Below, one piece after another: positions 17,391 to 26,122 of a DNA stretch of 64,000 bases. Origin of the DNA: Clostridia bacterium (GTDB lineage Bacteria; Bacillota; Clostridia; Peptostreptococcales; Anaerovoracaceae); NCBI GenBank assembly GCA_910575405.1, contig CAJTER010000020.1, positions 17,841 through 81,840 on the forward strand, in the 5' to 3' direction. The translations under genes were made by a program, and so were the position numbers. How positions within the stretch are numbered: the first letter of the stretch is position 1; each line of letters opens with the position of its first letter. A model generated the notes under the pieces. It did not search any database. It saw only the letters and a program-made list of their open reading frames with translations, and was not told the DNA's origin.

Positions 17391-18448
17391 GCTCCCACCT
17401 CCGTCTGCAGCAGCTTTTCCACGATTTCCTCATAGGAAAGGCCCGTCGCTTTGAGCATATTAGGATAACGGCTGTGGGTGGTAAAGCCCGGAATGGTATT
17501 GACCTCGTTAAAGACCAGTTCTTCCTTTGGTGTAAGGAAGAGATCGACTCTGGCAAAGCCTTTGCAGCCAAGGGCCCGGAAAATGCGTTCCGCGGCTTTC
17601 TGGATTTCCAGAGCTTTTTGCGACGAAATGCGGGCAGGCACGTAAATATGGGATTTTTCCTGGGTATATTTTTCCTCAAAATCGAAAAATCCACCCGGTG
17701 TCTCAATTTCATCCACCGTCCCCAGCAGGAGTTTTTCTTTTCCCAGGACCGCACAGCCCACCTCAAAGCCTTCGATATTTTCTTCCAAAATGACCTTTGT
17801 ATCATAGGCAAAAGCAGCCTCCAGCGCCCCGGCCAGCTGGGCTTCATCATATACCTTGCTGATGCCGATGGAGGAACCTTCCGCAGCCGGCTTGACATAG
17901 ATCGGGTAGCCTGTTTTTTCTGCCCAGACAGCCGCCTGGCCTACTTTACCGCGCCTGTCCAGCACGAGGGATTTAGGAACCCGTATTCCTGCTGATTCCA
18001 CCAGTCTGTGGGACATATCCTTGTCCATGCAGATAGCGGAAGACATGGTGCCGCAGCCGATGACCGGAATCCCTGCCAGCTCCAAAAGGCCCTGGATGGT
18101 TCCGTCCTCCCCGAATCTCCCATGAAGCACTGGAAGGGCCGCATCCAGCTTAATCAGCTGTTTTTTCGCGTCCTTTGTGAAAATCAGGCCGCCGTCTTCC
18201 TTGTCTGGGGAAATGACCGCCGAAATGCATGCTTCATCCAAATGCCAGCTGCCGTCTGCGATCCGCTGAATGTCCCCCTGATATAAGTACCACTTTCCTT
18301 CTTTGGTAATCCCAATCAGCACAAGTTCATAATTCTGCAAGTTGATGTGGCTGATGATGCCGTATGCTGACTGCAGCGATACATCGTGCTCAGAAGAGCA
18401 TCCTCCGAAGATAACCGCGATTGTTTTTCTCTCTTTTTTTGCTTTCAT
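17387..18448 (-). CDS. vanG: VanG-like D-alanine--D-serine (or D-Ala--D-Ala) ligase
   Basis: 353 residues from the ATG at 18448. Motifs run in order: AVIFGGCSSEHDVSLQSA, LPVLHGRFGEDGTIQG, IPVIGCGTMSSAICMDKD, PIYVKPAAEGSSIGISKV, the omega loop FFDFEEKYTQEKSHIYVPAR, and FNEVNTIPGFTTHSRYPN. The E-K-Y form of the omega loop and the long match in phrasing (GFEVGCAVLG, RVDLFLTPKEELVFNEV) point to the VanG/VanC-type D-Ala-D-Ser group rather than housekeeping Ddl, but specificity needs assay. It is flanked by vanW and vanXY-like genes with ATGA overlaps on both sides. No serine racemase follows. Confidence 0.82.
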   Translation of the reverse strand: MKAKKERKTIAVIFGGCSSEHDVSLQSAYGIISHINLQNYELVLIGITKEGKWYLYQGDIQRIADGSWHLDEACISAVISPDKEDGGLIFTKDAKKQLIKLDAALPVLHGRFGEDGTIQGLLELAGIPVIGCGTMSSAICMDKDMSHRLVESAGIRVPKSLVLDRRGKVGQAAVWAEKTGYPIYVKPAAEGSSIGISKVYDEAQLAGALEAAFAYDTKVILEENIEGFEVGCAVLGKEKLLLGTVDEIETPGGFFDFEEKYTQEKSHIYVPARISSQKALEIQKAAERIFRALGCKGFARVDLFLTPKEELVFNEVNTIPGFTTHSRYPNMLKATGLSYEEIVEKLLQTEVGA

Positions 18449-19272
18449 AAGACTGATTCCTCCTTTATTTCTACACATTCCGGAAGCTGGTATGCGATTT
18501 CACAGCAATTGCTGTAAAGCTTTTCCTCGCTTACCTCTGCTTTCTGCATTCTTGCGATTCTTTTGCGGTAAACATCTGCCTGCTGATAGATGACCCCGTT
18601 TTTTCTCACATATGCTACATTCCTGTTGAGAATTTCGTATTCCGCATCCGGCTCAAGCTCTGCCCTCAAGAAGCCGTAAATCCGCTCCTCATCAAAGTCG
18701 ATTTTAATCTGATAAACCTGCTGCTTGTTATTTTCCACCTTCAGATCGATCCAGCCCTCGCTGACCGTAGCATCCATCCCTGCAAGGCTTGTCCCCGGAT
18801 CGGGAAATTCCTTTTTTCCATGACCCCTGCGCTCTGTGATTCGGAGCGGAGAGTGAAGGAACAGGTCGAAAAGCAGATTGCTCATCTGACAGAGACCGCC
18901 GCCAGAGGTTGTCATCATCTCGCCGTTTACAACCGTCAGCCCTTCCCGGTAAGGTGTTTCCTTATCCGCGTGGCGAACCGCTTTCCAAAAGGAAAAGGTC
19001 TCCCCCGGCCTTATCACCATGCCGTCCAGCTTTTTTGCCGTCAGCTTCAGATTAAAGACCTTGTTTTCCTGGTACTTCATGTCAAAGCCCGTTTCCCGAT
19101 TATAAAGAGGGCTGGAGCTTTTTGCTTGGATATAGGGCAGCGTTTTTTCTTCCATCTGCTGCGCGTATTTTCGTCCGTCCAGTGCCATGCCCATATAAAA
19201 GCAGAATGTTCTCTGCCACTTTCTCAGGGGCAGGATCCAGGGGATAATCTCTGTCAGCCTTTTTCTTCCCAT
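18445..19272 (-). CDS. vanW: VanW family protein
   Basis: 275 residues from the ATG at 19272, which has GAGAGGAAG upstream; the frame extends to 19398 but through a hairpin. The VanW domain is recognisable from VIRPGETFSFWKAVRHADKE, the cysteine in TTSGGGLCQMSNLLFDLFLH and the closing YQIKIDFDEERIYGFLRAEL. The function of VanW is unknown. It occurs in vanB and vanG operons and also alone. Its stop overlaps the start of the ligase (ATGA), so it is the first gene of a three-gene unit. Confidence 0.88.
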   Translation of the reverse strand: MGRKRLTEIIPWILPLRKWQRTFCFYMGMALDGRKYAQQMEEKTLPYIQAKSSSPLYNRETGFDMKYQENKVFNLKLTAKKLDGMVIRPGETFSFWKAVRHADKETPYREGLTVVNGEMMTTSGGGLCQMSNLLFDLFLHSPLRITERRGHGKKEFPDPGTSLAGMDATVSEGWIDLKVENNKQQVYQIKIDFDEERIYGFLRAELEPDAEYEILNRNVAYVRKNGVIYQQADVYRKRIARMQKAEVSEEKLYSNCCEIAYQLPECVEIKEESVL

Positions 19273-19334
19273 CTTGTCTTCCTCTCTTTTATCTTCCTTT
19301 TCATCATTCCGTGCCTTTGGTCTTTCCTGTATCA

Positions 19335-19395
19335 AAAAACCTGCCGCAACAACTGATATCCTTATTGTATCAGCGTACAGCAGGTTTTGTTTTAA
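19335..19395 (-). promoter_or_regulatory. Leader stem-loop upstream of vanW
   Basis: On the minus strand AAAACCTGC (from about 19391) pairs with GCAGGTTTTTT (to 19335), enclosing a second pair CTGATA/TATCAG. The T-run makes it terminator-like, 60 nt before the vanW start, so it could attenuate the operon. A TACAAT inside the loop could alternatively be the -10, making the structure an operator. Confidence 0.5.
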
Positions 19396-19583
19396 CACGA
19401 ACTTACGGTGCGATTAAGAAATTGTGTCGTAAATCTTAATTCTTCTTAATAATTTGAAAACTTACTGCATTTCTCCACTGCTGTCCGCGGCAACCGGATA
19501 ACGCTGCATTTCGTTTGACAAATCCCAATCATCATTATATGATTATCCTATAAAAATAGATTACATTGACTGGAGGATTTAAT

Positions 19584-20357
19584 ATGTTTAGTAAAGCTAT
19601 TACAAGAAAACCATGCAAAGCTTTAGTGGATGGCATCACAACCGCCATGTTTGGGGAAGGGACTCCCGATTATGAAAGCGCCCTCGCCCAGCACAGCGAA
19701 TACGTATCTGTATTGAGGGAATTAGGACTTGAGGTCACGGAGCTGGAAGGCGATGAGCGATATCCCGACTCATGTTTCGTAGAGGACCCTGCCGTCGTCA
19801 TGGAGAACTGCGCAATCATCACCAACTCTCCCAGAGAATCGCGCAACGGTGAACGATATGAAATTCTCAATACCATTAAGAAGTTTTACACGGATTCCCA
19901 GATTTTCTTTATCGAAGCTCCCGGAACCATGGAAGGCGGCGACATAATGAAGGTGGGCAATCACTTCTTCATCGGCCAATCTGAGCGAACCAATGCGGAA
20001 GGAGCAAAACAGTTCAACGATATCGTAACAAAATTCGGTTACACCTCTTCTACGGTTCCTGTGACAGAAGGGCTTCATCTGAAGGATTTCGTGATTTATC
20101 TGGAAAACAATAATATGCTGGTTTCAGCAGCCATGAACGAAGAGCCGTCCTTCCGTGAATTCAACCGTTTTGTCATTGATGCGGATGAGCTGTACGCCAT
20201 CAACAGCATGAACATCAACGGCACGGTGCTGGTACCGGAGGGATATCCCAAAACGCTGAAGATCGTGGAGGATTTAGGTTATCCGGTCAAGGTTGTAAGT
20301 ACGGATGAATTCCGCAAAATCGACGGCAGCCTGACGTGCCTGTCCCTTCGTTTCTAA
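19584..20357 (+). CDS. Dimethylarginine dimethylaminohydrolase-like amidinotransferase-fold hydrolase
   Basis: 257 residues from the ATG at 19584, preceded by GGAGG 8 nt upstream (an earlier TTG-type start at 19566 is before it). DDAH features are present: FVEDPAVVM, the substrate loop EAPGTMEGGDIMKVGNHFFI near residue 110, the catalytic His in GLHLKD near 165, and the nucleophile Cys in GSLTCLSLRF at the extreme C-terminus. It hydrolyses methylated arginine or a related guanidine to citrulline or an analogue; bacterial members may use other substrates. It is monocistronic, divergent from vanW and followed by a stem-loop. Confidence 0.88.
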   Translation: MFSKAITRKPCKALVDGITTAMFGEGTPDYESALAQHSEYVSVLRELGLEVTELEGDERYPDSCFVEDPAVVMENCAIITNSPRESRNGERYEILNTIKKFYTDSQIFFIEAPGTMEGGDIMKVGNHFFIGQSERTNAEGAKQFNDIVTKFGYTSSTVPVTEGLHLKDFVIYLENNNMLVSAAMNEEPSFREFNRFVIDADELYAINSMNINGTVLVPEGYPKTLKIVEDLGYPVKVVSTDEFRKIDGSLTCLSLRF

Positions 20358-20374
20358 AACCTGATACAAAAAAT

Positions 20375-20422
20375 GGGGAGCAATCACACCGGTAACGCCT
20401 GTCCGATTTTGATCTGCTCCCT
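20375..20422 (+). terminator. Stem-loop after the DDAH-like gene
   Basis: GGGGAGCA pairs with TGCTCCCT across a long loop 18 nt past the stop. It lacks a clean T-run, so termination is likely but not certain. Confidence 0.5.
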
Positions 20423-20448
20423 CATTTAAAAAATGATTAGGCCGCCTC

Positions 20449-20748
20449 TCAGCCTAAATCTATCCCTTTCATCACAGCAAGGATTTTATCCGAAACCTTC
20501 TCCTGCAGATAAACCGGATTCAGCTGCCTCTTAGAATATTTCAGATAGCTGTCCTGCGTGCTCTACACCAGCGCCTCTGTAAAAGTATCGTTCCCAGCTA
20601 AAATATGTCTTACTTTCAATATATTCCTCTGGGTGCTCCAGCATTCCCCTAATGCTGCCTTCAATCAAGCCCGACTTAAAACCAGCCACTCAAAGGACTC
20701 CGGCAAGTATCCCTTCTCTGGTCACAATCACATAATAGTTGCCCGTTG
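20449..20748 (-). pseudogene. Decayed partner gene of the DUF4869 locus
   Basis: On the minus strand a protein-like track is readable only across several frames: NYYVIVTREGILAGV, then FKSGLIEGSIRGMLEHPEEY and IESKTYFSWERYFYRG, then YLKYSKRQLNPVYLQEKVSD before a stop at 20449. Stops and frame changes break it at least twice. I do not recognise the family. It directly follows the damaged DUF4869 gene, so the two were probably one operon. Confidence 0.55.
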
Positions 20749-20749
20749 T

Positions 20750-21016
20750 CACCGCAGGCAGACGCAGTGAAAATCTTTGACCGTTCATTTTTCATAAGGA
20801 TGAGGGTTTTGACGCCGCCGGAAAGGGACAGGGCGGGATTTTATCCAGAACAGGGCTGTCGATAACTCCGCTGTCTAAAACAATGGATTTATCCACATCC
20901 AAGATCATCTCCCTTGCAGCAGGATCGGTAATCCAGGCGTCCTCATATGCATTTTTAAAATAAACTGCGGTATTAAAAATTGCCTCTGGCATATCTCCAT
21001 AATAAATCTTCAGCAT
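20750..21016 (-). pseudogene. DUF4869 family protein, frameshifted near its C-terminus
   Basis: The intact part reads MLKIYYGDMPEAIFNTAVYF, then DPAAREMILDVDKSIVLDSG, the DUF4869 pattern. After VLDKIP the frame runs into an unrelated tail and stops at 20792. The expected continuation (LSLSGGVKTLILMKNER, ASACGDN) is found one frame over, reaching about 20750. DUF4869 has no known function. The lesion sits in a GC-rich stretch near 20830. Confidence 0.7.
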
Positions 21017-21031
21017 CCTTATACACCTCCA

Positions 21032-24000
21032 TTAATGCGCAGCTTTATCCGGCCTGTTGTTATCCGCACCAACGCCCCCTGCTGTTTCCAAAAATTCCAG
21101 TATTTCCGAAAGCCTGCGCTTACTTCCCGGCGCAAAGCGGATGAAGGGTTTTACACCGCCGTGAATGAAGAGCTTCATGCCATATTTGACCGACAGGTCT
21201 GCCAGAGCCTTTGGGCTGAGTCCATTCTCCTGAGCAAAGTGAAAGAGGACTTTGCTTCCCTCTTCATGGATCCTGGTAATGCACAGCTTTTCCGCCATGG
21301 AGCGAATTCTGGAAATGGTGATCAAGTTCATGGTATCCCGGGGAATTTCGCCAAAGCGGTCGATGAGCTCGTCGATGATTTCCTCTTCATCCTCCGCACT
21401 GGCGACAGTGGCGATTTTTTTGTACATCTGAAGCTTTAAGACTTCATCGGAAATATAACGTTCCGGGATGAGGGCCGTCACATTCAGTTCAATGGAAGCT
21501 TCCTCCCGGTCCGGATTTACGACTTCTCCACCCAAAGCCCGCACCGCATCATCCACCAGCTTGCAGTACAGCTCGTAGCCCATGTTCATCATATGACCGT
21601 GCTGATCCGTTCCCAGGAGGTTTCCCGCGCCGCGGATTTCCAGATCCCGCATGGCTACCTTAAAGCCTGCTCCGAATTCGGTGAATTCCTTAATGGCCCG
21701 CAGCCGCTTTTCCGCCACCTCGGAGAGGCTTTTGTCCTTTTGGAACATGAGATACGCATAGGCCATCCGGTTAGAACGCCCTACTCTTCCACGCAGCTGA
21801 TAAAGCTGAGACAGTCCGAATCGATCCGCATCCAACACCAGCATGGTGTTTACGTTTGGGATGTCGATGCCCGACTCAATGATGGTCGTTGCCACCAGCA
21901 CGTTATTTTCCCCCTCTACAAAATCCATGATCACGTCTTCCAGATGATGCTCGTTCATCTGCCCGTGGCCCACCGCCACTCTTGCCTGGGGAACCAGCTC
22001 TTCGATATGGGCGGCGATTTTATTGATGCCCTTTACCCGGTTGTAGACCACGTAGACCTGTCCGCCCCGATCCAACTCCTTTTCAATGGCATCCCGCATG
22101 AGGAGATCTTCCTGCTCCAGTACATAGGTCTGCACCGGATACCGTTCCTCCGGCGGCTCTTCGATAACGCTCATATCCTTGATCCCCACAAGGGACATGT
22201 GCAGGGTCCTTGGAATCGGCGTTGCCGACAGGGTCAGAACATCTACATTCTTTTTCAGCCTTTTTATGACCTCCTTGTGCTGGACGCCGAACCGCTGCTC
22301 CTCATCGATGACTAAAAGACCCAGATCCTTGAATTTCACATCCTTGGAAAGCAGCCTGTGTGTTCCGATGACCACATCCACGCTACCCTTTGCCAGTCCG
22401 TCGATGACGCCCTTTTGTTGGGCCTCGCTGCGGAAGCGGGACAGCATTTCCACCTTAAAGGGGAACCTCTCAAATCGCTCTTTTAAGGTATAGTAATGCT
22501 GGTTTGCCAGAATGGTAGTAGGAACTAAGACAGCCGCCTGCTTTCCCTCCGCCGCGCATTTGAACATGGCCCTTGCCGCAACCTCGGTCTTGCCAAATCC
22601 CACATCTCCGCACAGGAGCCGGTCCATGGCAACGTCCTTTTCCATGTCCTTTTTGATTTCCTCAATGCACCGCAGCTGATCGTCCGTTTCCGTATAGGGG
22701 AAGCTGTCTTCAAATTCCCTCTGCCATACTGTATCCTCTGAAAAGGCGTAGCCCTTTTCCATCTGCCTTGCCGCGGAGACCTCCAAAAGCTCCTTGGCCA
22801 TGCTTGCGATGGCTGCCTTTGCCTTTGCCTTTGTGGCCTTCCACTCGCTGCCGGAAAGCTTGTTCAGTTTTGGGCTGGCGGTGTCAGATCCCACGTATTT
22901 CTGGACAATGTCCATCTGCTCTACCGGTACATAGAGGATGTCCTGGCCGCTGTACTTGATTTTCAGGTAATCCTTTTTGATATTCTGTACGGTCAGCTGC
23001 TGGATTCCCACGAACTTTCCGATACCATGGTTTTCGTGGACCACATAATCTCCCTGGTGCATATCGGCAAAGGAACGGATGGGCTGGCTTATGCTGCCAG
23101 CTTTTTTCTTTTTGCGCTTTTTCTTTTTGGGCGTACCAAAAATATCCCCGTCCCAGATGTAGCAGAATTTTTCTTCCGGAAAATCAATGCCGCCTGTCAG
23201 ATTTCCCAGCTTCACCCAGACTCTGGACAAAAGCCCCGCCCGATCCAAAAATTCTTCCATATTGGAAACCCGCTCTTCATTGGCGCAGACAATGGTAATT
23301 TTGTAATCCCTCTTCAGGTAAGCCTTCAGCTCGCTTTCCAGAAGATCCATCTTTCCATTAAAGACCAGGGTAGGCTTGCTGACCACATTGATCAGCTCGG
23401 AAAAGGCTTCCGCCCCCTTGATGGCTTTCTGAAAAGGCGTAAAAAGATATACCCCGTCCATCTGATAAAGCTTCAGATAATCGATTTTGCTCGGGAAGCT
23501 CTTTAAATCCGCAGGAACGGCCTGACCCCGGAGCATCAGTGTCTGAAAGTCCTCCGCCGTCTCCTTATCCCGGGTTTCCAGGGTTTCATAGATGCGCCCG
23601 GGATCATCAATCATCACCAGGGGATCCTTCATATAGTCCCAGATGTACTGGGTTTCATCGTAAAAATAGGAAAGATAATTTTCAAGATGCTGCAGATTGA
23701 TGCAGTTTTCGGCAAATTCCACCAGCTGGGCACAGCGTTCCTTCAAGCGTTCTCCCCGCTCCTGCTCCTCCGGACTCAAATCTTCCCCTGTAAACTTTCT
23801 TATCTGTCCCCCATAGGCCTGTCTGATGCGGGAAGCCGCGCACTGGAAGGTTTCCCGATCCTTTACAATCTGCTCCGCAGGATAGACGCTGATGCGTTTC
23901 AGATTTTCGATGGAGCGCTGGGTGTCCATATGAAAGCTTCTGATGGAGTCGATTTCCGTGTCAAAGAGCTCGATCCGGTAAGGAGCATCCCCATCCGGGG

Positions 24001-24490
24001 TGAAAATATCGAGAATCGATCCCCGCAGGCTGAACTGTCCCTTAGCGTCCACCATAGGCATCCGCTCATATCCCATGAGGATCAGACGCTCCCTTACTTC
24101 TTCTAACTGGATTTCCCCGCCCACTTCCAGGGAAAAGGCCTTTTCCTCAAAGACCTCCTTGGGAGGAAGCTTTCGGATGGCTCCGCTGGCCGGCGCCAGA
24201 ACAACGCATTCCTCTCCCGTGCATAGCGCTTTTAAGATCCTCAGCCTCTGCAGCATGGCATCCTGATTTTTGGCTTCATAGCGGATGAAGCCTTCTTCCT
24301 CAGGCGGAAGTGTATAGATGGTTTTGTCTGAAAAAAAAGAAAGGTCAATCGCCAGGCGCTTTGCTCTTATGTAAGAGGATACCACCACCAGGCACTGGCC
24401 CTTTGCGTTTTCTTTCAGCAGTTTTCCCATAACAGGGGCAACTCTGCTCTCAGAGGCCCCCGTAATATTAATCAGTCCCTTTTTTTTCAT
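21032..24490 (-). CDS. mfd: Transcription-repair coupling factor
   Basis: 1152 residues, full family length. An N-terminal UvrB-like part precedes the RNA polymerase interaction domain (QPIRSFADMHQGDYVVHENH, GIGKFVGIQ, near 485-520). The SF2 translocase motifs follow: LLCGDVGFGKTEVAARAMFK (Walker A), VVIGTHRLL, LVIDEEQRFGVQHKE (DEEQ box), TLSATPIPRTLHMSL and the TRG region QLRGRVGRSNR. It removes stalled RNA polymerase and recruits UvrA. Its start overlaps the pth gene by 23 nt, so pth-mfd form a unit. A C-terminal TRCF domain ends near 1140. Confidence 0.98.
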   Translation of the reverse strand: MKKKGLINITGASESRVAPVMGKLLKENAKGQCLVVVSSYIRAKRLAIDLSFFSDKTIYTLPPEEEGFIRYEAKNQDAMLQRLRILKALCTGEECVVLAPASGAIRKLPPKEVFEEKAFSLEVGGEIQLEEVRERLILMGYERMPMVDAKGQFSLRGSILDIFTPDGDAPYRIELFDTEIDSIRSFHMDTQRSIENLKRISVYPAEQIVKDRETFQCAASRIRQAYGGQIRKFTGEDLSPEEQERGERLKERCAQLVEFAENCINLQHLENYLSYFYDETQYIWDYMKDPLVMIDDPGRIYETLETRDKETAEDFQTLMLRGQAVPADLKSFPSKIDYLKLYQMDGVYLFTPFQKAIKGAEAFSELINVVSKPTLVFNGKMDLLESELKAYLKRDYKITIVCANEERVSNMEEFLDRAGLLSRVWVKLGNLTGGIDFPEEKFCYIWDGDIFGTPKKKKRKKKKAGSISQPIRSFADMHQGDYVVHENHGIGKFVGIQQLTVQNIKKDYLKIKYSGQDILYVPVEQMDIVQKYVGSDTASPKLNKLSGSEWKATKAKAKAAIASMAKELLEVSAARQMEKGYAFSEDTVWQREFEDSFPYTETDDQLRCIEEIKKDMEKDVAMDRLLCGDVGFGKTEVAARAMFKCAAEGKQAAVLVPTTILANQHYYTLKERFERFPFKVEMLSRFRSEAQQKGVIDGLAKGSVDVVIGTHRLLSKDVKFKDLGLLVIDEEQRFGVQHKEVIKRLKKNVDVLTLSATPIPRTLHMSLVGIKDMSVIEEPPEERYPVQTYVLEQEDLLMRDAIEKELDRGGQVYVVYNRVKGINKIAAHIEELVPQARVAVGHGQMNEHHLEDVIMDFVEGENNVLVATTIIESGIDIPNVNTMLVLDADRFGLSQLYQLRGRVGRSNRMAYAYLMFQKDKSLSEVAEKRLRAIKEFTEFGAGFKVAMRDLEIRGAGNLLGTDQHGHMMNMGYELYCKLVDDAVRALGGEVVNPDREEASIELNVTALIPERYISDEVLKLQMYKKIATVASAEDEEEIIDELIDRFGEIPRDTMNLITISRIRSMAEKLCITRIHEEGSKVLFHFAQENGLSPKALADLSVKYGMKLFIHGGVKPFIRFAPGSKRRLSEILEFLETAGGVGADNNRPDKAAH

Positions 24491-25073
24491 CGTCCTTTTT
24501 CTCCGCAGCCTTATGCCTTATATTGTATTCGTTCATGGCCTTATCTATTCCCTTTGCTACAATACATTCGCTGGCAAGAGCCGCCCGCTCTACCGCTTCT
24601 TCCAAAAGCCCCTTTTCCTCTTTTGTAAAACCTCCGGTTACAAAGTCCCGCAGAGCCATCTTCCGCTCTCCTCCCATGCCAATGCGGATCCGGGGGAACT
24701 GATCGCTCTGCAGATCGTAGACAATGGAGCGCATGCCGTTGTGGGTTCCCGCGCTTCCTTTTTTGCGTATGCGAACGGTCCCTGTGGGGATGTCGATATC
24801 ATCGTAGATTACCACTAGATGCTCAATATCCTCCTTGTAGTAATCCATTACCTCCCGCAGGGACTGGCCGCTCAGGTTCATATAGGTCTGAGGCTTTACT
24901 AATAAAACCTTTTGGCCGGAGATACGTCCCTCTCCGACCAAAGCTTTATGTTTGATTTTATTGATTTTAATGTCATTTCGCTCTGCCAGCAGATCCAGGG
25001 TGATGAACCCGATGTTGTGGCGGGTGTTTTCATATCTTCTGCCTGGATTGCCAAGGCCTGCAATAATATACAT
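24468..25073 (-). CDS. pth: Peptidyl-tRNA hydrolase
   Basis: 201 residues. The family start MYIIAGLGNPGRRYENTRHN includes the catalytic His of TRHNIGF. VKPQTYMNLSGQSL, VVIYDDIDIPTGTVRIRKKG and SAGTHNGMRSIV complete the active site. It releases peptides from peptidyl-tRNA in the cytosol. A Lys/Asp-rich tail (AAEKKDDEKKGTD) extends slightly beyond the usual end and contains the start of mfd. Confidence 0.97.
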   Translation of the reverse strand: MYIIAGLGNPGRRYENTRHNIGFITLDLLAERNDIKINKIKHKALVGEGRISGQKVLLVKPQTYMNLSGQSLREVMDYYKEDIEHLVVIYDDIDIPTGTVRIRKKGSAGTHNGMRSIVYDLQSDQFPRIRIGMGGERKMALRDFVTGGFTKEEKGLLEEAVERAALASECIVAKGIDKAMNEYNIRHKAAEKKDDEKKGTD

Positions 25074-25115
25074 ATCGGTTTTCCGTCCTTTTGGCTTTCC
25101 TTGATTCTATAGTCC

Positions 25116-26066
25116 TCAGTCAAAGAGCCTGCTGATAGAATCGTTTGTAAAGATTCTTGTCATAGCTTCTGCGAAGAGAGGCGCTACGGAAAGCATTTTC
25201 ATTTTTTCAATTCTGCGCTCTTCCGGCAGCGGAACCGTGTTGAGGAGCACCAGCTCTTCGATTGCCGAGCTTTCCAGCCGCTCCTTGGCCGGTCCAGACA
25301 AAATCGGATGAGTAGCGCAGGCTCTTACGCTCTTTGCTCCCAGATCCCGCAAAGCATTTGCCGCGTTTGTAATGGTTCCGGCTGTGTCGATCATATCATC
25401 TACGAGAATACAGTTTTTCCCTTTGATATCTCCTATGATGTTCATAATCTCACTCTTGTTGGGCTCCGGGCGTCTCTTATCCACGATAGCAATCGGCACG
25501 CCCAGGGGCTCTGCCATACTTCTTGCCCTTGGAACACTTCCGTGATCCGGAGATACGACCACAAGGTCTTCCAGATCCATATCCTTAAAATATTTGGTCA
25601 AAATCGGAAGCCCCACCAGATGATCCACCGGGATATCAAAATATCCCTGAATCTGCGCCGCGTGAAGATCCATAGTTACCACCCGGTCAGCTCCTGCTGC
25701 CATGAGGATATTTGCCACCAGCTTTGCTGTAATCGGATCTCTGGCCTTTGCCTTTCGATCCTGGCGGGCATACCCATAATAGGGGATAACCGCATTGATC
25801 CTTCCTGCGGATGCCCGTTTCATGGAGTCGATCATGATCAGAAGTTCCATCAGGTTGTCATTTACCGGGTCGCAGGTGGACTGAATTATATATGTATCAA
25901 TACCCCTGACTGTCTCCCACAGGTTTACAGAAATTTCTCCGTCACTGAATTTTGTCACTGTAGCTCTTCCGAGAGGCTTTCCCATAATTGCTGCGATTTC
26001 TTCCGCTAGCTCTGTATGAGAGTTTCCTGCAAAAACCTTGTAATCCGAAAATGCTCCATTTCTCAT
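25116..26066 (-). CDS. prs: Ribose-phosphate pyrophosphokinase
   Basis: 316 residues. Diagnostic segments are [20 protein letters not shown] near residue 40, [20 protein letters not shown] near 95, the flexible catalytic loop region [10 protein letters not shown], and the PRPP-binding loop [19 protein letters not shown] near 220. It makes PRPP from ribose-5-phosphate and ATP. It sits between pth and a GlmU-like gene, all on the minus strand, close to the common Gram-positive glmU-prs-pth-mfd order. Confidence 0.97.
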   Translation of the reverse strand: MRNGAFSDYKVFAGNSHTELAEEIAAIMGKPLGRATVTKFSDGEISVNLWETVRGIDTYIIQSTCDPVNDNLMELLIMIDSMKRASAGRINAVIPYYGYARQDRKAKARDPITAKLVANILMAAGADRVVTMDLHAAQIQGYFDIPVDHLVGLPILTKYFKDMDLEDLVVVSPDHGSVPRARSMAEPLGVPIAIVDKRRPEPNKSEIMNIIGDIKGKNCILVDDMIDTAGTITNAANALRDLGAKSVRACATHPILSGPAKERLESSAIEELVLLNTVPLPEERRIEKMKMLSVAPLFAEAMTRIFTNDSISRLFD

Positions 26067-26122
26067 CTGTACTTTTTCACCTATTCCTTTCTTTACCTTG
26101 CTTTCTGCAACAACTACTCAAT

